The notes beneath the pieces are model-generated. The model was given only the letters and a program-made list of their open reading frames with translations, searched no databases and was not told where the DNA came from. From contig NZ_PGDQ01000004.1 of the NCBI RefSeq assembly GCF_003073135.1, forward strand, positions 112,363 through 176,362: 64,000 nt of DNA, given 5' to 3'. Positions 26,195 to 32,728 of the stretch are shown here, piece after piece. Position 1 is the stretch's first letter. Each line of letters opens with the position of its first letter. The DNA comes from Euzebya rosea. GTDB lineage: Bacteria > Actinomycetota > Nitriliruptoria > Euzebyales > Euzebyaceae. The position numbers were made by a program, and so were the translations under genes.

Positions 26195-26856
26195 GCCGGC
26201 GACCAGGTGCCGCAGTCCTCGGTCCGGAAGATCTCTCCGTCCCGGACCGTGGCCACCGCGGGGGAGGACCCGAAGTGGTTGTCGATGATGCCGTCACCAT
26301 CGGCGGTGTTGCGCTCCCAGTAGCAGCCGTTCCCGGTGCCGTCGGACCGGTAACGGCCCGCCGGAATGTCCTGACCGACGATGAACGTGCCGTTCCCGAA
26401 CGTGCTCGCCGCGATCGCCGCCTCCGTGCCCGACACCGCCGCCTCGCGGGCCTCCAGCTCCGATGCCCGCTCCTCCAACCCGTTCGCACGGGCATCCAGA
26501 TCAGCTGCCAGGTCATCGAGTTCCGACGCCCGATCCGCCAGTACCTCCTGCGGCTCCAGATCCGCGACCGCTGCGTCGCGCTCGGACTCCGCCACGACGA
26601 TCGCACCCTCCGCGTCAGCGAGCTCCGACTCCAACCCGCTCAACCGATCCGCTGCACTGTCGGCCGCCTCGCTGGCCGCTTCCGCCGCGGCTTCCGCCTC
26701 CGACGCCGCCTCGTCCAACAGATCGCGCAGAGACGCCTCCGCATCAGCGGCCTCGCTTCGCACCGCGGCCAGGTCCTCCTCGGAGATCCCCGACCCGCAC
26801 CCCACCAGCCCGACAGCCAACACGACCGTCACCAGCACCCAACCACGACCACTCAT
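26191..26856 (-). CDS. prophage coiled-coil lipoprotein
   Basis: This 221-residue protein (ATG 26856, GGGGGAGGGG upstream) has a signal peptide ending in lipobox VGLVGC. About 130 residues of Ala/Glu-rich coiled coil follow, then a compact C-terminal domain (GTFIVGQDIPAGRYRSDG, GCYWER) also found on many actinobacterial surface proteins. It should sit on the outer face of the membrane. Because it is expressed with integrase from the prophage, a lysogenic conversion or superinfection-exclusion role is plausible; this is inference. Confidence 0.8.
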   Translation of the reverse strand: MSGRGWVLVTVVLAVGLVGCGSGISEEDLAAVRSEAADAEASLRDLLDEAASEAEAAAEAASEAADSAADRLSGLESELADAEGAIVVAESERDAAVADLEPQEVLADRASELDDLAADLDARANGLEERASELEAREAAVSGTEAAIAASTFGNGTFIVGQDIPAGRYRSDGTGNGCYWERNTADGDGIIDNHFGSSPAVATVRDGEIFRTEDCGTWSPA

Positions 26857-27035
26857 CCGCAACCCCTCCCCCGATCGATCCATGCAGGCAACGCCGATCC
26901 GACGTGCCGGTTCCCAAGGTTTTCCACCAGCCCCATTCGACAGATGCGTCGCTCCGACAACAATCCGATGAAGATGAACCGGCGGTATCGACACCGAGAC
27001 GGCCGCCCCAACTTCCCTGAGGGGGCCACTGCGCC

Positions 27036-27188
27036 ATGAACAACGACCACGACGCCCGCATCACCGCCAACGAGGACGACATCGACGACCTCCGTCGCGA
27101 CCACACCACCGCCGCCCGTCTCGCGGGCGACCTCGACCGGCGCATGCGCGAAATCGAAGCGCTCCTCCGCAGGAGGATGGCTCAGTAG
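27036..27188 (+). CDS. small helical protein, unknown
   Basis: A 50-residue ORF (ATG 27036; GAGGGGG 10 nt upstream), highly charged with heptad-like Leu/Ile spacing (IDDLRRDH, DLDRRMREIEALLRRRM), so probably a short coiled coil. It is divergent from the lipoprotein operon. Confidence 0.45.
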   Translation: MNNDHDARITANEDDIDDLRRDHTTAARLAGDLDRRMREIEALLRRRMAQ

Positions 27189-27220
27189 GTCGAGACGTCG
27201 CCTCCCCTGATAAGGATCGT

Positions 27221-28015
27221 TCACAGCAGTCCCGGCGCACCGACGTCCACGGAACGTCGGGAGATCAGGGAGGGCAGGTATCGACGGTCACTCCACGAGA
27301 CCACACGTGCGACCTCCGCCAGGTCCCGGACCTCACGCGCCGGCCACTCCTCCTTGTCCCCGGCAAGGACCGCCAACGTGCTGGTGATCGTGGGGTGCTC
27401 ACGAACCCGCAGCAGCGTCCGGTAGGCCTCGGACACATAGAGGCTGGTGCTGCCGCCGGCGGGGAGAGTCTGCACCGCAGCCGTGTGACCGTTGGGCGTC
27501 ACGGTCAACGAGGGCCTGTACGTCCACTCCTCCGACAGCGATAGGGATGGACGACGCTTGACGGTCGCGTCGGGCATCGACCGCTCGATGAACCTCGCGA
27601 CCTGCTCATCGAAGGTCAGGTCATCGTCCACGGCAGCTCTGGTGCGGTGGTGGGAGCCGGCGGCCAGCATCGCCGAAGCCAGGTCGAGGAGGAGGGCGCC
27701 GACGTCGTTCGTCAGCCCCCGGACCGTGAGCGCCATGTCGGAGTTGACCTCGACCCCCCACGGCTTGGTCGCGAGGTTCATGGAGTACGTCGAGAACGCT
27801 CGCCCGTGGTCTCGGAGGTAGGCAGCGGTCTCCGATAGATCGGTGATCATCACCCGTTCGCCGTACTCGGCCAGCAACACGGTGAGACCGTCGCCGTCGG
27901 CACGGAACATCGGCAGGTCCAGCAAGTACTCGTTGGGACGGTCAGACGTCTGAGAGCACCCCATCCCGAGCCATGTGGTGGCCAGCTGGTCTCGCCAGTC
28001 GCCGCATTGGGTCAT
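27221..28015 (-). CDS. DUF1828-like protein
   Basis: This 264-residue soluble protein has an N-terminal part with PMFRADGDGLTVLLAEYGER and DLSETAAYLRDHG, resembling the DUF1828 pattern. A second part (about 180-260) has repeated Ser/Arg-rich strands. DUF1828 proteins occur beside restriction, toxin-antitoxin and phage regulatory genes, but their activity is not known to me. Its ATG overlaps the stop of the gene at 28012 (ATGA), forming a three-gene operon with the XRE regulator. Confidence 0.6.
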   Translation of the reverse strand: MTQCGDWRDQLATTWLGMGCSQTSDRPNEYLLDLPMFRADGDGLTVLLAEYGERVMITDLSETAAYLRDHGRAFSTYSMNLATKPWGVEVNSDMALTVRGLTNDVGALLLDLASAMLAAGSHHRTRAAVDDDLTFDEQVARFIERSMPDATVKRRPSLSLSEEWTYRPSLTVTPNGHTAAVQTLPAGGSTSLYVSEAYRTLLRVREHPTITSTLAVLAGDKEEWPAREVRDLAEVARVVSWSDRRYLPSLISRRSVDVGAPGLL

Positions 28016-28542
28016 GGCCCCTCCACCAGCAGCGGGCCGCTCTCGTTCAGCGGCGGGTACCAGCGGACGTCGGTCTCGATGCGAATCTCCTCGCAGAAGG
28101 CGTAGAACACCCCGCGCATCCGCTGGCGTGCCCGCTGGCGGTCGTCCACGACCTCTGGGATGTCGTCGGGGAGGTACCGACTCCTGTCACCCAGCGCGTC
28201 GGTGTGCTGGTGTTTGTGCGTCGTCGGCACCAGCACTCGGGTGCGCTGGCCACGGGGGGTGCGCTCCTCAGCATGGGTGCTGTTGACGCACAGACGCCAC
28301 AGGTTCTGTCCGGACACCCGGTGACAGACCAGCATCACCGGTCGGTGGAGCACCCGCGGCGCCACGTGCGCCACGAACTGCAGCGGGGCGCCCAGGTCGT
28401 TGTCAACGGGCAGCCGGAACTCCCATTTGCCGTTCACCCAACGCCAGATGATCTCACCGGCCATCTTCATGCCCTGTCGCTTCAGCTCCTTGCGTGTGCG
28501 CTCATCGATCTCTCGATCCGGCACCCCCGGCCCCCCAGCCAT
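28012..28542 (-). CDS. unknown protein of the repressor operon
   Basis: This 176-residue protein is basic at the start (KELKRQGMKMAG), with WRWVNGKWEFRLPVDN and a central beta-rich part. A His-rich patch (THKHQH) is followed by a C-terminal charged helix (QRARQRMRGVFYAF). No family is recognised and no HExxH is present. It lies 2 nt after the XRE gene and overlaps the DUF1828 gene, so it most likely works with both. Confidence 0.7.
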   Translation of the reverse strand: MAGGPGVPDREIDERTRKELKRQGMKMAGEIIWRWVNGKWEFRLPVDNDLGAPLQFVAHVAPRVLHRPVMLVCHRVSGQNLWRLCVNSTHAEERTPRGQRTRVLVPTTHKHQHTDALGDRSRYLPDDIPEVVDDRQRARQRMRGVFYAFCEEIRIETDVRWYPPLNESGPLLVEGP

Positions 28543-28544
28543 CG

Positions 28545-28919
28545 CTACTCCCTGCCGCCGGTGAAGTGCAGGTACAGCGCCACCAGCGCCCGGGCGGCCT
28601 GCCGGTCCAGCCGCGGGTCGGAGTGGACGAACTCGCTGAACGACGGCCGCCGCTGCATCATCAGCTGCTGCTCGGCGGTCAACCGTCCCGACACCTCCAG
28701 CAACTCGAGCGGGTCGAGCTCCAGAGCGTGAGCCAGCTTCTTCAGCCGCTCTTCCCCAGGGGTCTTGATCCGACCGGATTCCACGTTGGACAGCCAAGGC
28801 TGCGAGACGCCTGCCCGTCGTGCGGCCTCGGTGACTGTGAGCCCAAGACGATCGCGCGCTTCCATCAGCTGCGCACCCAGGGTTGTTGTCGACGTCACAC
28901 GCCCAGCATCGCTGGGCAT
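28545..28919 (-). CDS. XRE/Cro-CI-type regulator, probable prophage repressor
   Basis: This 124-residue protein contains a complete HTH_3: LGAQLMEARDRLGLTVTEAA, then RAGVSQPWLSNVESGRIKTP and LKKLAHALELDP. A C-terminal helical tail has RPSFSEFV. It faces leftward, away from the rightward Cro-like gene at 29093, as in a lambda-type switch. The annotated ATG 28919 lies within a palindrome. A GTG at 28898 (7 residues in) is an equally good start and would leave the palindrome upstream as an operator. Confidence 0.85.
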   Translation of the reverse strand: MPSDAGRVTSTTTLGAQLMEARDRLGLTVTEAARRAGVSQPWLSNVESGRIKTPGEERLKKLAHALELDPLELLEVSGRLTAEQQLMMQRRPSFSEFVHSDPRLDRQAARALVALYLHFTGGRE

Positions 28920-28940
28920 CGAGATCCCACGATCGTGGGA
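28901..28940. promoter_or_regulatory. operator palindromes at the repressor start
   Basis: Two palindromes lie 7 bp apart: GCCCAGC-ATC-GCTGGGC (28901-28917) and the perfect 16-mer TCCCACGATCGTGGGA (28925-28940). They cover the XRE gene start and are good candidates for autoregulatory sites. Confidence 0.55.
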
Positions 28941-29049
28941 ACGAGGTCCCGTGTGTCACATCGGCCGGATCCACCAAGGGTGATTCCTCCGTGAGCAGGT
29001 CGTCCTGCGGTGTCAAGGGACGGATGGCCAGCTGATGATCCATGCACAC

Positions 29050-29084
29050 ATGCTTGCATAACTATCGAAGGCATGAAAGTATGC
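29050..29084 (+). promoter_or_regulatory. early rightward promoter with operator half-sites
   Basis: TTGCAT (29054-29059), a 17-bp spacer and AAGTAT (29077-29082) could be the -35/-10 of the early operon. The -35 lies in the palindrome ATGC-TT-GCAT (29050-29059), and the -10 lies in GCATG-AAA-GTATGC (29071-29084). This is just upstream of the likely leaderless ATG at 29093. Confidence 0.45.
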
Positions 29085-29092
29085 CCGCTGTG

Positions 29093-29389
29093 ATGAGCCC
29101 AACTGAGCGAGTTCCGACGTCGACATGGCCCCCGCCGGTCGTGGCTGATGTGCCGCTGCCCCAGGTGATCGTCCTCGACGCCGACATGGTGGCCGCGCAG
29201 TTGCGGTTCATCGGGCAGTCCAAGAGCCACGTCGCCAAGCAGTGGTGGGGACTCCACCCTTCGCAGGGGAGCCGGATCCTGGATGGGCTGCAGCCGTGCA
29301 CGCCGGACCGTTTGCGGCTCCTGTCGCTGGCGCTGGGTTGCGACCCGCGCCTGTTGATCGTTTCCGCCAGGAAGGTCGTGGCGGCGTGA
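29093..29389 (+). CDS. Cro-like HTH protein
   Basis: From ATG 29093 the protein has 98 residues. The C-terminal two thirds form a HTH_3-like bundle (MVAAQLRFIGQSKSHVAKQW, then GSRILDGLQPCTPDRLRLLSL, ALGCDPRLL). It is the first rightward gene opposite the XRE repressor, the usual place of cro. Other in-frame starts exist at 29042 and 29081. It overlaps the excisionase-like gene by GTGA. Confidence 0.65.
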   Translation: MSPTERVPTSTWPPPVVADVPLPQVIVLDADMVAAQLRFIGQSKSHVAKQWWGLHPSQGSRILDGLQPCTPDRLRLLSLALGCDPRLLIVSARKVVAA

Positions 29390-29679
29390 GTGCGCCGGTG
29401 GTGTCTGCTGACGAGCCGGGTCTGGACTTCGGTCGTGAGGGCCGTCGGGCGTTGAAGGTGCCGGAGTTCGCACGGTTGGCGTCCTGCTCGGCCTCCACGG
29501 TCCGCAAGATGATCCAGGCTGGTCAGCTGCACGCGGTCCGTGTGGGTGAGTCGGCCTGGCGCATCCCTCCGGCGGTGGTGGAGGCGTTCCTTGCGGGAGA
29601 CGTGGCGGGCTACATGCCGGTGCAGCCGGGGGAGCGGTGCCGTGCGTGTGGCCAGCAGGTGTGGGCGGAGGCGACCTGA
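29386..29679 (+). CDS. excisionase-like MerR/HTH_17 DNA-binding protein
   Basis: A 97-residue protein with a winged-helix excisionase motif: LKVPEFARLASCSASTVRKM, IQAGQLHAVRVGESAWRIPP, VVEAFLAG. Such proteins direct excision by the integrase or repress promoters. It ends with CRACG, a half zinc knuckle. The GTG start overlaps the Cro-like stop. Confidence 0.75.
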   Translation: MSAPVVSADEPGLDFGREGRRALKVPEFARLASCSASTVRKMIQAGQLHAVRVGESAWRIPPAVVEAFLAGDVAGYMPVQPGERCRACGQQVWAEAT

Positions 29680-29786
29680 TGGGCGCCCGCCGGAGTTCGT
29701 CGATGGGCCGGTCAAGCGCGGCCGCGGTACCTGACCCCCTGACCCCTGGGGTGGGAGAACGCGGCACGTCCGAGGGGCCGCCCTGA
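29679..29786 (+). CDS. very small ORF, doubtful
   Basis: A 35-residue ORF whose ATG overlaps the excisionase-like stop (TGATG), the coupling style of this operon. Composition is Arg/Ser/Pro-rich with no recognisable feature. It ends 8 nt before a terminator hairpin. Confidence 0.3.
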   Translation: MGARRSSSMGRSSAAAVPDPLTPGVGERGTSEGPP

Positions 29787-29793
29787 CAACGAG

Positions 29794-29827
29794 ACGACCC
29801 CTCTCCGTAGGACCGGGGAGGGGTCGT
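29794..29827 (+). terminator. terminator-like hairpin in the early region
   Basis: ACGACCCCTC and GAGGGGTCGT pair over 10 bp, with CCG/CGG adding an inner stem. It lies between the regulatory genes and the gene at 29870 and may act as an attenuator or antitermination site. No U-run follows. Confidence 0.55.
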
Positions 29828-29869
29828 GGGGTCATCCATCAGCACGACGAATGCAGGAGACGAGAATAC

Positions 29870-30277
29870 ATGAGTACTGCGACATCGACCAGCCCCAGTG
29901 GGACGGTCACGCCGATCAGGTCCGGTGGTCCGGATGCCGACACGACCAGGAGGGCGCAGGTCAACGCGATCGATGCGTTGTCGACGCTGGCCGCGACCCT
30001 CGGGCCGGTGAGGATCGGCACGGTCCGACGGGAGTACTCCTCCCGCGACGAGTTCATCGCGGCCGCGGCCGTCCTCGGTGCGGCACAGATCAGCTGGCAC
30101 GCCACCCCGGCGGGCCGCCCGAAGCTCGTCGCGACCAAGGCGCTCGGCGCCGGCGTCACGGTGGAGCTCTACATCTACGACGTCGCCCTGCGCGAGGACG
30201 ACGAGTACCAGGTCCTCACCTCCCTGGAGGGTGACCTGCAGGCCGACCTCGACCGGGCCCGCGGGGTGACGACGTGA
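29870..30277 (+). CDS. phage early protein, unknown
   Basis: A 135-residue soluble protein with GGAGACGAGAATAC before the ATG. After a Ser/Thr-rich start it has a mixed alpha/beta part (VRIGTVRREYSSRDEFIAAA, VELYIYDVA). It is the first gene of a run of overlapping early genes reaching 34,848. No family is recognised. Confidence 0.75.
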   Translation: MSTATSTSPSGTVTPIRSGGPDADTTRRAQVNAIDALSTLAATLGPVRIGTVRREYSSRDEFIAAAAVLGAAQISWHATPAGRPKLVATKALGAGVTVELYIYDVALREDDEYQVLTSLEGDLQADLDRARGVTT

Positions 30278-30486
30278 CCGCCGAACCGATGATGGTCGTG
30301 GCGCTGCGCTGTCGTGACCTGCCCGTCCCGGCCGTGCCGTCGATCCGGCGGTCCTGTCTGGACTGCGACCAGATGGTCTGGGTGTCGCAGCGGACCGTGC
30401 GGACCGCGTTGCGTGCGGGGCCGTTGCTGCTGCCGCTGTGCGTGCGGTGCGCCGCGTCCCGGACGGCCTCGGCGGGGGTGCGGTGA
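30274..30486 (+). CDS. small zinc-ribbon protein
   Basis: A 70-residue protein with CLDC and, 36 residues later, CVRC, a two-knuckle zinc ribbon. The GTG start overlaps the previous stop by 4 nt. The partner is unknown; such early ribbons may bind host RNA polymerase or DNA. Confidence 0.65.
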   Translation: MTAEPMMVVALRCRDLPVPAVPSIRRSCLDCDQMVWVSQRTVRTALRAGPLLLPLCVRCAASRTASAGVR

Positions 30487-30749
30487 TGGATCTGTCGACC
30501 ACGGTCTCGGTGCGTCTGGACGGCGAGTTGCCGCCGTTGACGGTGCATCGCTACCACACCGATGTCGAGGGTTGGGGCGAGCAGACGTCGGTGCACCTGC
30601 ACGACAGCATGCGGGGCCTGACGTTGTATCGGACGGGGTCGCCCGCCGACCTGGCCGCGCGGCTGCGGGAGCTGGCGGATGCCATCGAGGCCGCATACGT
30701 CCTCGATCGTCGCCAGCCCGCCGATGCGACCGCGGGGGTGGTGTCGTGA
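30486..30749 (+). CDS. phage early protein, unknown
   Basis: An 87-residue protein starting one base into the previous stop (TGATG). It begins with beta-type sequence (TTVSVRLDGELPPLTVHRYH) and ends in a helix (LAARLRELADAIEAAYV). No family is recognised. Confidence 0.6.
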   Translation: MDLSTTVSVRLDGELPPLTVHRYHTDVEGWGEQTSVHLHDSMRGLTLYRTGSPADLAARLRELADAIEAAYVLDRRQPADATAGVVS

Positions 30750-31153
30750 TGGCGGGTCCGGTGTATGTCGGGGTCCGTCGTGATGGTGGTGGGGCGGTGC
30801 TGATGCGGTTCCCGTCACGTCCGTGGTTGGAGGAGGTCGTGGACCGGCCGCTGGCCGACGGGCTGGTGTGTCCGCTGGGGCACGGTGGTCCGCCGGCGTG
30901 GCTGGTGGTGTCGCGGGCAGGGGCGGTGTCGTGTGTGCGGTGCCGCAACGTGTGGCCGTTCCCGGTGCAGGCCCAGGTCGATGTCGTCGGCGGCCGGGCG
31001 GTGCTGGTCGCCGGCGACCTCGATGCGTATCCGACGGCCTGCCGGATATGTGGCTGTTCGGATGATCGGGCGTGTGGCCCACCGGAGGGTCCGTGCTGGT
31101 GGATCGCCCCGGGTGTGTGTTCCAGCCACGACGTCCGGCGGGTGGCGTCGTGA
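30749..31153 (+). CDS. Cys-rich early protein
   Basis: A 134-residue protein with two zinc-type groups: CPLGHGG...CVRC in the middle and CRICGCSDDRACGPPEGPCW ...GVCSSH near the end. The second group is a motif I have seen on actinophage small proteins, of unknown activity. The ATG overlaps the preceding stop. Confidence 0.65.
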   Translation: MAGPVYVGVRRDGGGAVLMRFPSRPWLEEVVDRPLADGLVCPLGHGGPPAWLVVSRAGAVSCVRCRNVWPFPVQAQVDVVGGRAVLVAGDLDAYPTACRICGCSDDRACGPPEGPCWWIAPGVCSSHDVRRVAS

Positions 31154-31323
31154 GACCGCTCGTGGTGTGTCAGCTGGCCGGGTCGGCGACGTCGGCCGGG
31201 CCGATGCTGCAGCGGCCGTGTGGCGGCTGTGGCCGGCCGGTCCTGCTGGCCGCGGCCGCCGTCGGCCGGCCGGTGTGTGCATGGTGTGCTGCCCGGCTGT
31301 CGGTGTTCGGGACGGTGGCCTAG
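31150..31323 (+). CDS. small zinc-ribbon protein
   Basis: A 57-residue protein with CGGCG and CAWC knuckles about 20 residues apart. GTG start overlapping the previous stop by 4 nt. Role unknown. Confidence 0.55.
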   Translation: MRPLVVCQLAGSATSAGPMLQRPCGGCGRPVLLAAAAVGRPVCAWCAARLSVFGTVA

Positions 31324-31578
31324 GTGCACGGCTGCCGGATCGCCGATGACCTGGCCTGGACCCTCGCAGGCACGCACGACGACGTCGACGACGTCGGGGT
31401 GCGCGGCCGGATGCGGGAGCTGCAGCGGGCCAGCGCAGCGCTGGTGGAGGAGGTCATGGCCGTCGCGATGGACGACCCGCTGTCCCGCCGGCTGCGGGCC
31501 GTCGTGGACGCCGCGTCGGATGTTGCGGAGCTGCTGGCCGACCAGGGCCTGCGCGTTCGAGAGGGAGATGGTCTGTGA
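31324..31578 (+). CDS. helical early protein, unknown
   Basis: An 84-residue, mostly helical acidic protein (GVRGRMRELQRASAALVEEV, VVDAASDVAELLADQ). It starts at the GTG directly after the previous stop. No family is recognised. Confidence 0.55.
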   Translation: MHGCRIADDLAWTLAGTHDDVDDVGVRGRMRELQRASAALVEEVMAVAMDDPLSRRLRAVVDAASDVAELLADQGLRVREGDGL

Positions 31579-31832
31579 AACCGACATGTGCGAGCTGCGG
31601 AGCCCGGATCCGGTGGGTCAAGGCGGCCACGACCGGCCGGCCGATCCCCTTGGACGTCGACCCGGTGGCCGACGGCAACCTGGTGCTGGAGACCAACCTG
31701 CTGCAGGAGACCGTCGTCCGGGTCGTCCAGCCGGGAACCGGGACCCACCGAACCCACTTCGCGTCGTGCCAGTTCGCCGGTCAGCACCGGCATCCCCGAC
31801 ACCGCCGACGCCGGGCCGGGGGATCGTCGTGA
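31575..31832 (+). CDS. phage zinc-finger-type early protein
   Basis: An 85-residue protein opening with CASCGARIRWVKAATTGRPI and later THFASC, a Cys4/His-type site seen in many actinophage early proteins. A very basic tail (HRHPRHRRRR) suggests nucleic-acid contact. GTG start overlapping the previous stop. Confidence 0.65.
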   Translation: MKPTCASCGARIRWVKAATTGRPIPLDVDPVADGNLVLETNLLQETVVRVVQPGTGTHRTHFASCQFAGQHRHPRHRRRRAGGSS

Positions 31833-31924
31833 ACCTGTACGACATGGCGGAGGAGCCGGCTCTGAGCGCGGAAGAGCTGATCGACAGCGCGGCGGAGCTG
31901 CTCGACAGGGGTGATGCGGCGTGA
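31829..31924 (+). CDS. tiny acidic early protein
   Basis: A 31-residue ORF (GTG overlapping the previous stop), nearly all acidic helix (EEPALSAEELIDSAAELLDR). Coding is supported only by its position in the overlap chain. Confidence 0.4.
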   Translation: MNLYDMAEEPALSAEELIDSAAELLDRGDAA

Positions 31925-32172
31925 CCGATCCGGCGTCGTTCCTGTTCGGGCTGCTGTGCGGCGGACTGGTGTGCCCGTTGATGCTCGTCGGTGGCATCGC
32001 GATCACCCAGGTCGTCGAGCGGTGGCGTGCCGATCGACGGCCCATTCATCCACACGTGGTCTACGGCCGCCTTCGCGGCCGTGGGCCCGGGGACCGGCCG
32101 GTCGGCGCCCACCCGATCCCCGGCCGTCCGGTCCCGCTCGATCTCCACCCGCTCCTCGAGGGAGGCACCTGA
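31921..32172 (+). CDS. small membrane protein
   Basis: An 83-residue protein with one N-terminal membrane segment (residues 7-28, FLFGLLCGGLVCPLMLVGGI) and a basic, Pro-rich cytoplasmic tail. It sits in the early operon, with a GTG overlap to the gene before. Function unknown. Confidence 0.55.
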   Translation: MTDPASFLFGLLCGGLVCPLMLVGGIAITQVVERWRADRRPIHPHVVYGRLRGRGPGDRPVGAHPIPGRPVPLDLHPLLEGGT

Positions 32173-32273
32173 TGCAGTCCAGCAGCCTGGTCCATTACCC
32201 GTCCGGCTGGTACCAGACGGGCCGCACCCCGGTCGGGCACACCCGACGGAGCCTGTCGCGGGGGTGGTGGTGA
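32172..32273 (+). CDS. tiny basic early protein
   Basis: A 33-residue ORF (ATG 32172, TGATG overlap), basic and aromatic (HYPSGWYQTGRTPVGHTRRS). Position and overlap on both sides are its only support. Confidence 0.35.
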   Translation: MQSSSLVHYPSGWYQTGRTPVGHTRRSLSRGWW

Positions 32274-32728
32274 TGCGGGCGGTCACCATCCACCAGCCGT
32301 GGGCCTCCCTCGTCGCGGTCGGCATCAAGACGGTGGAGACCCGCAGCCGTCGCGTCACCCATCGCGGACCGCTGCTGATCCATGCCGGCCAGCGAATGTG
32401 GGACGCCGCCACCTACCAGCAGATCCTCACCGAGCTGGACCGGTCGGACCATCCACCGCCCGGCGGGTCGTGGGCGGTGTGGCTGTCCACCCTCGAGCTG
32501 GGTGTCGTCGTCGCCATCGCCGACCTGTCAGGGGTGCTGCCTGCCGATCGGGCATTGCGGGACCGGCCCGACCAGGCGCCCTGGGGATGGTTCGGCCGTG
32601 GCCGGCACGGCTGGATGCTCGACGACGTCCGCCCGGTCGCCCCGCCGGTGCCGGCCCGCGGCCGGCAGGGCCTGTGGATCCCCGACGACCAGCTGATCGC
32701 CCGTCTGGGGGTCAGTGCCGATGGCTGA
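32273..32728 (+). CDS. ASCH-domain protein
   Basis: A 151-residue protein with AVTIHQPWASLVAVGIKTVE, ETRSRRV and GPLLIHAG at the start, the ASCH fold (PUA-related). ASCH proteins bind or cut RNA or modified nucleosides. In phages they are frequent but poorly understood. A later WGWFGRGRHGWML is a typical C-terminal strand pair. The stop overlaps the next gene. Confidence 0.8.
   Translation: MRAVTIHQPWASLVAVGIKTVETRSRRVTHRGPLLIHAGQRMWDAATYQQILTELDRSDHPPPGGSWAVWLSTLELGVVVAIADLSGVLPADRALRDRPDQAPWGWFGRGRHGWMLDDVRPVAPPVPARGRQGLWIPDDQLIARLGVSADG

Noticed and set aside
28012-28542. ImmA/IrrE-type repressor protease
   Set aside because: The position beside the XRE gene would suit it, but no HExxH is present.
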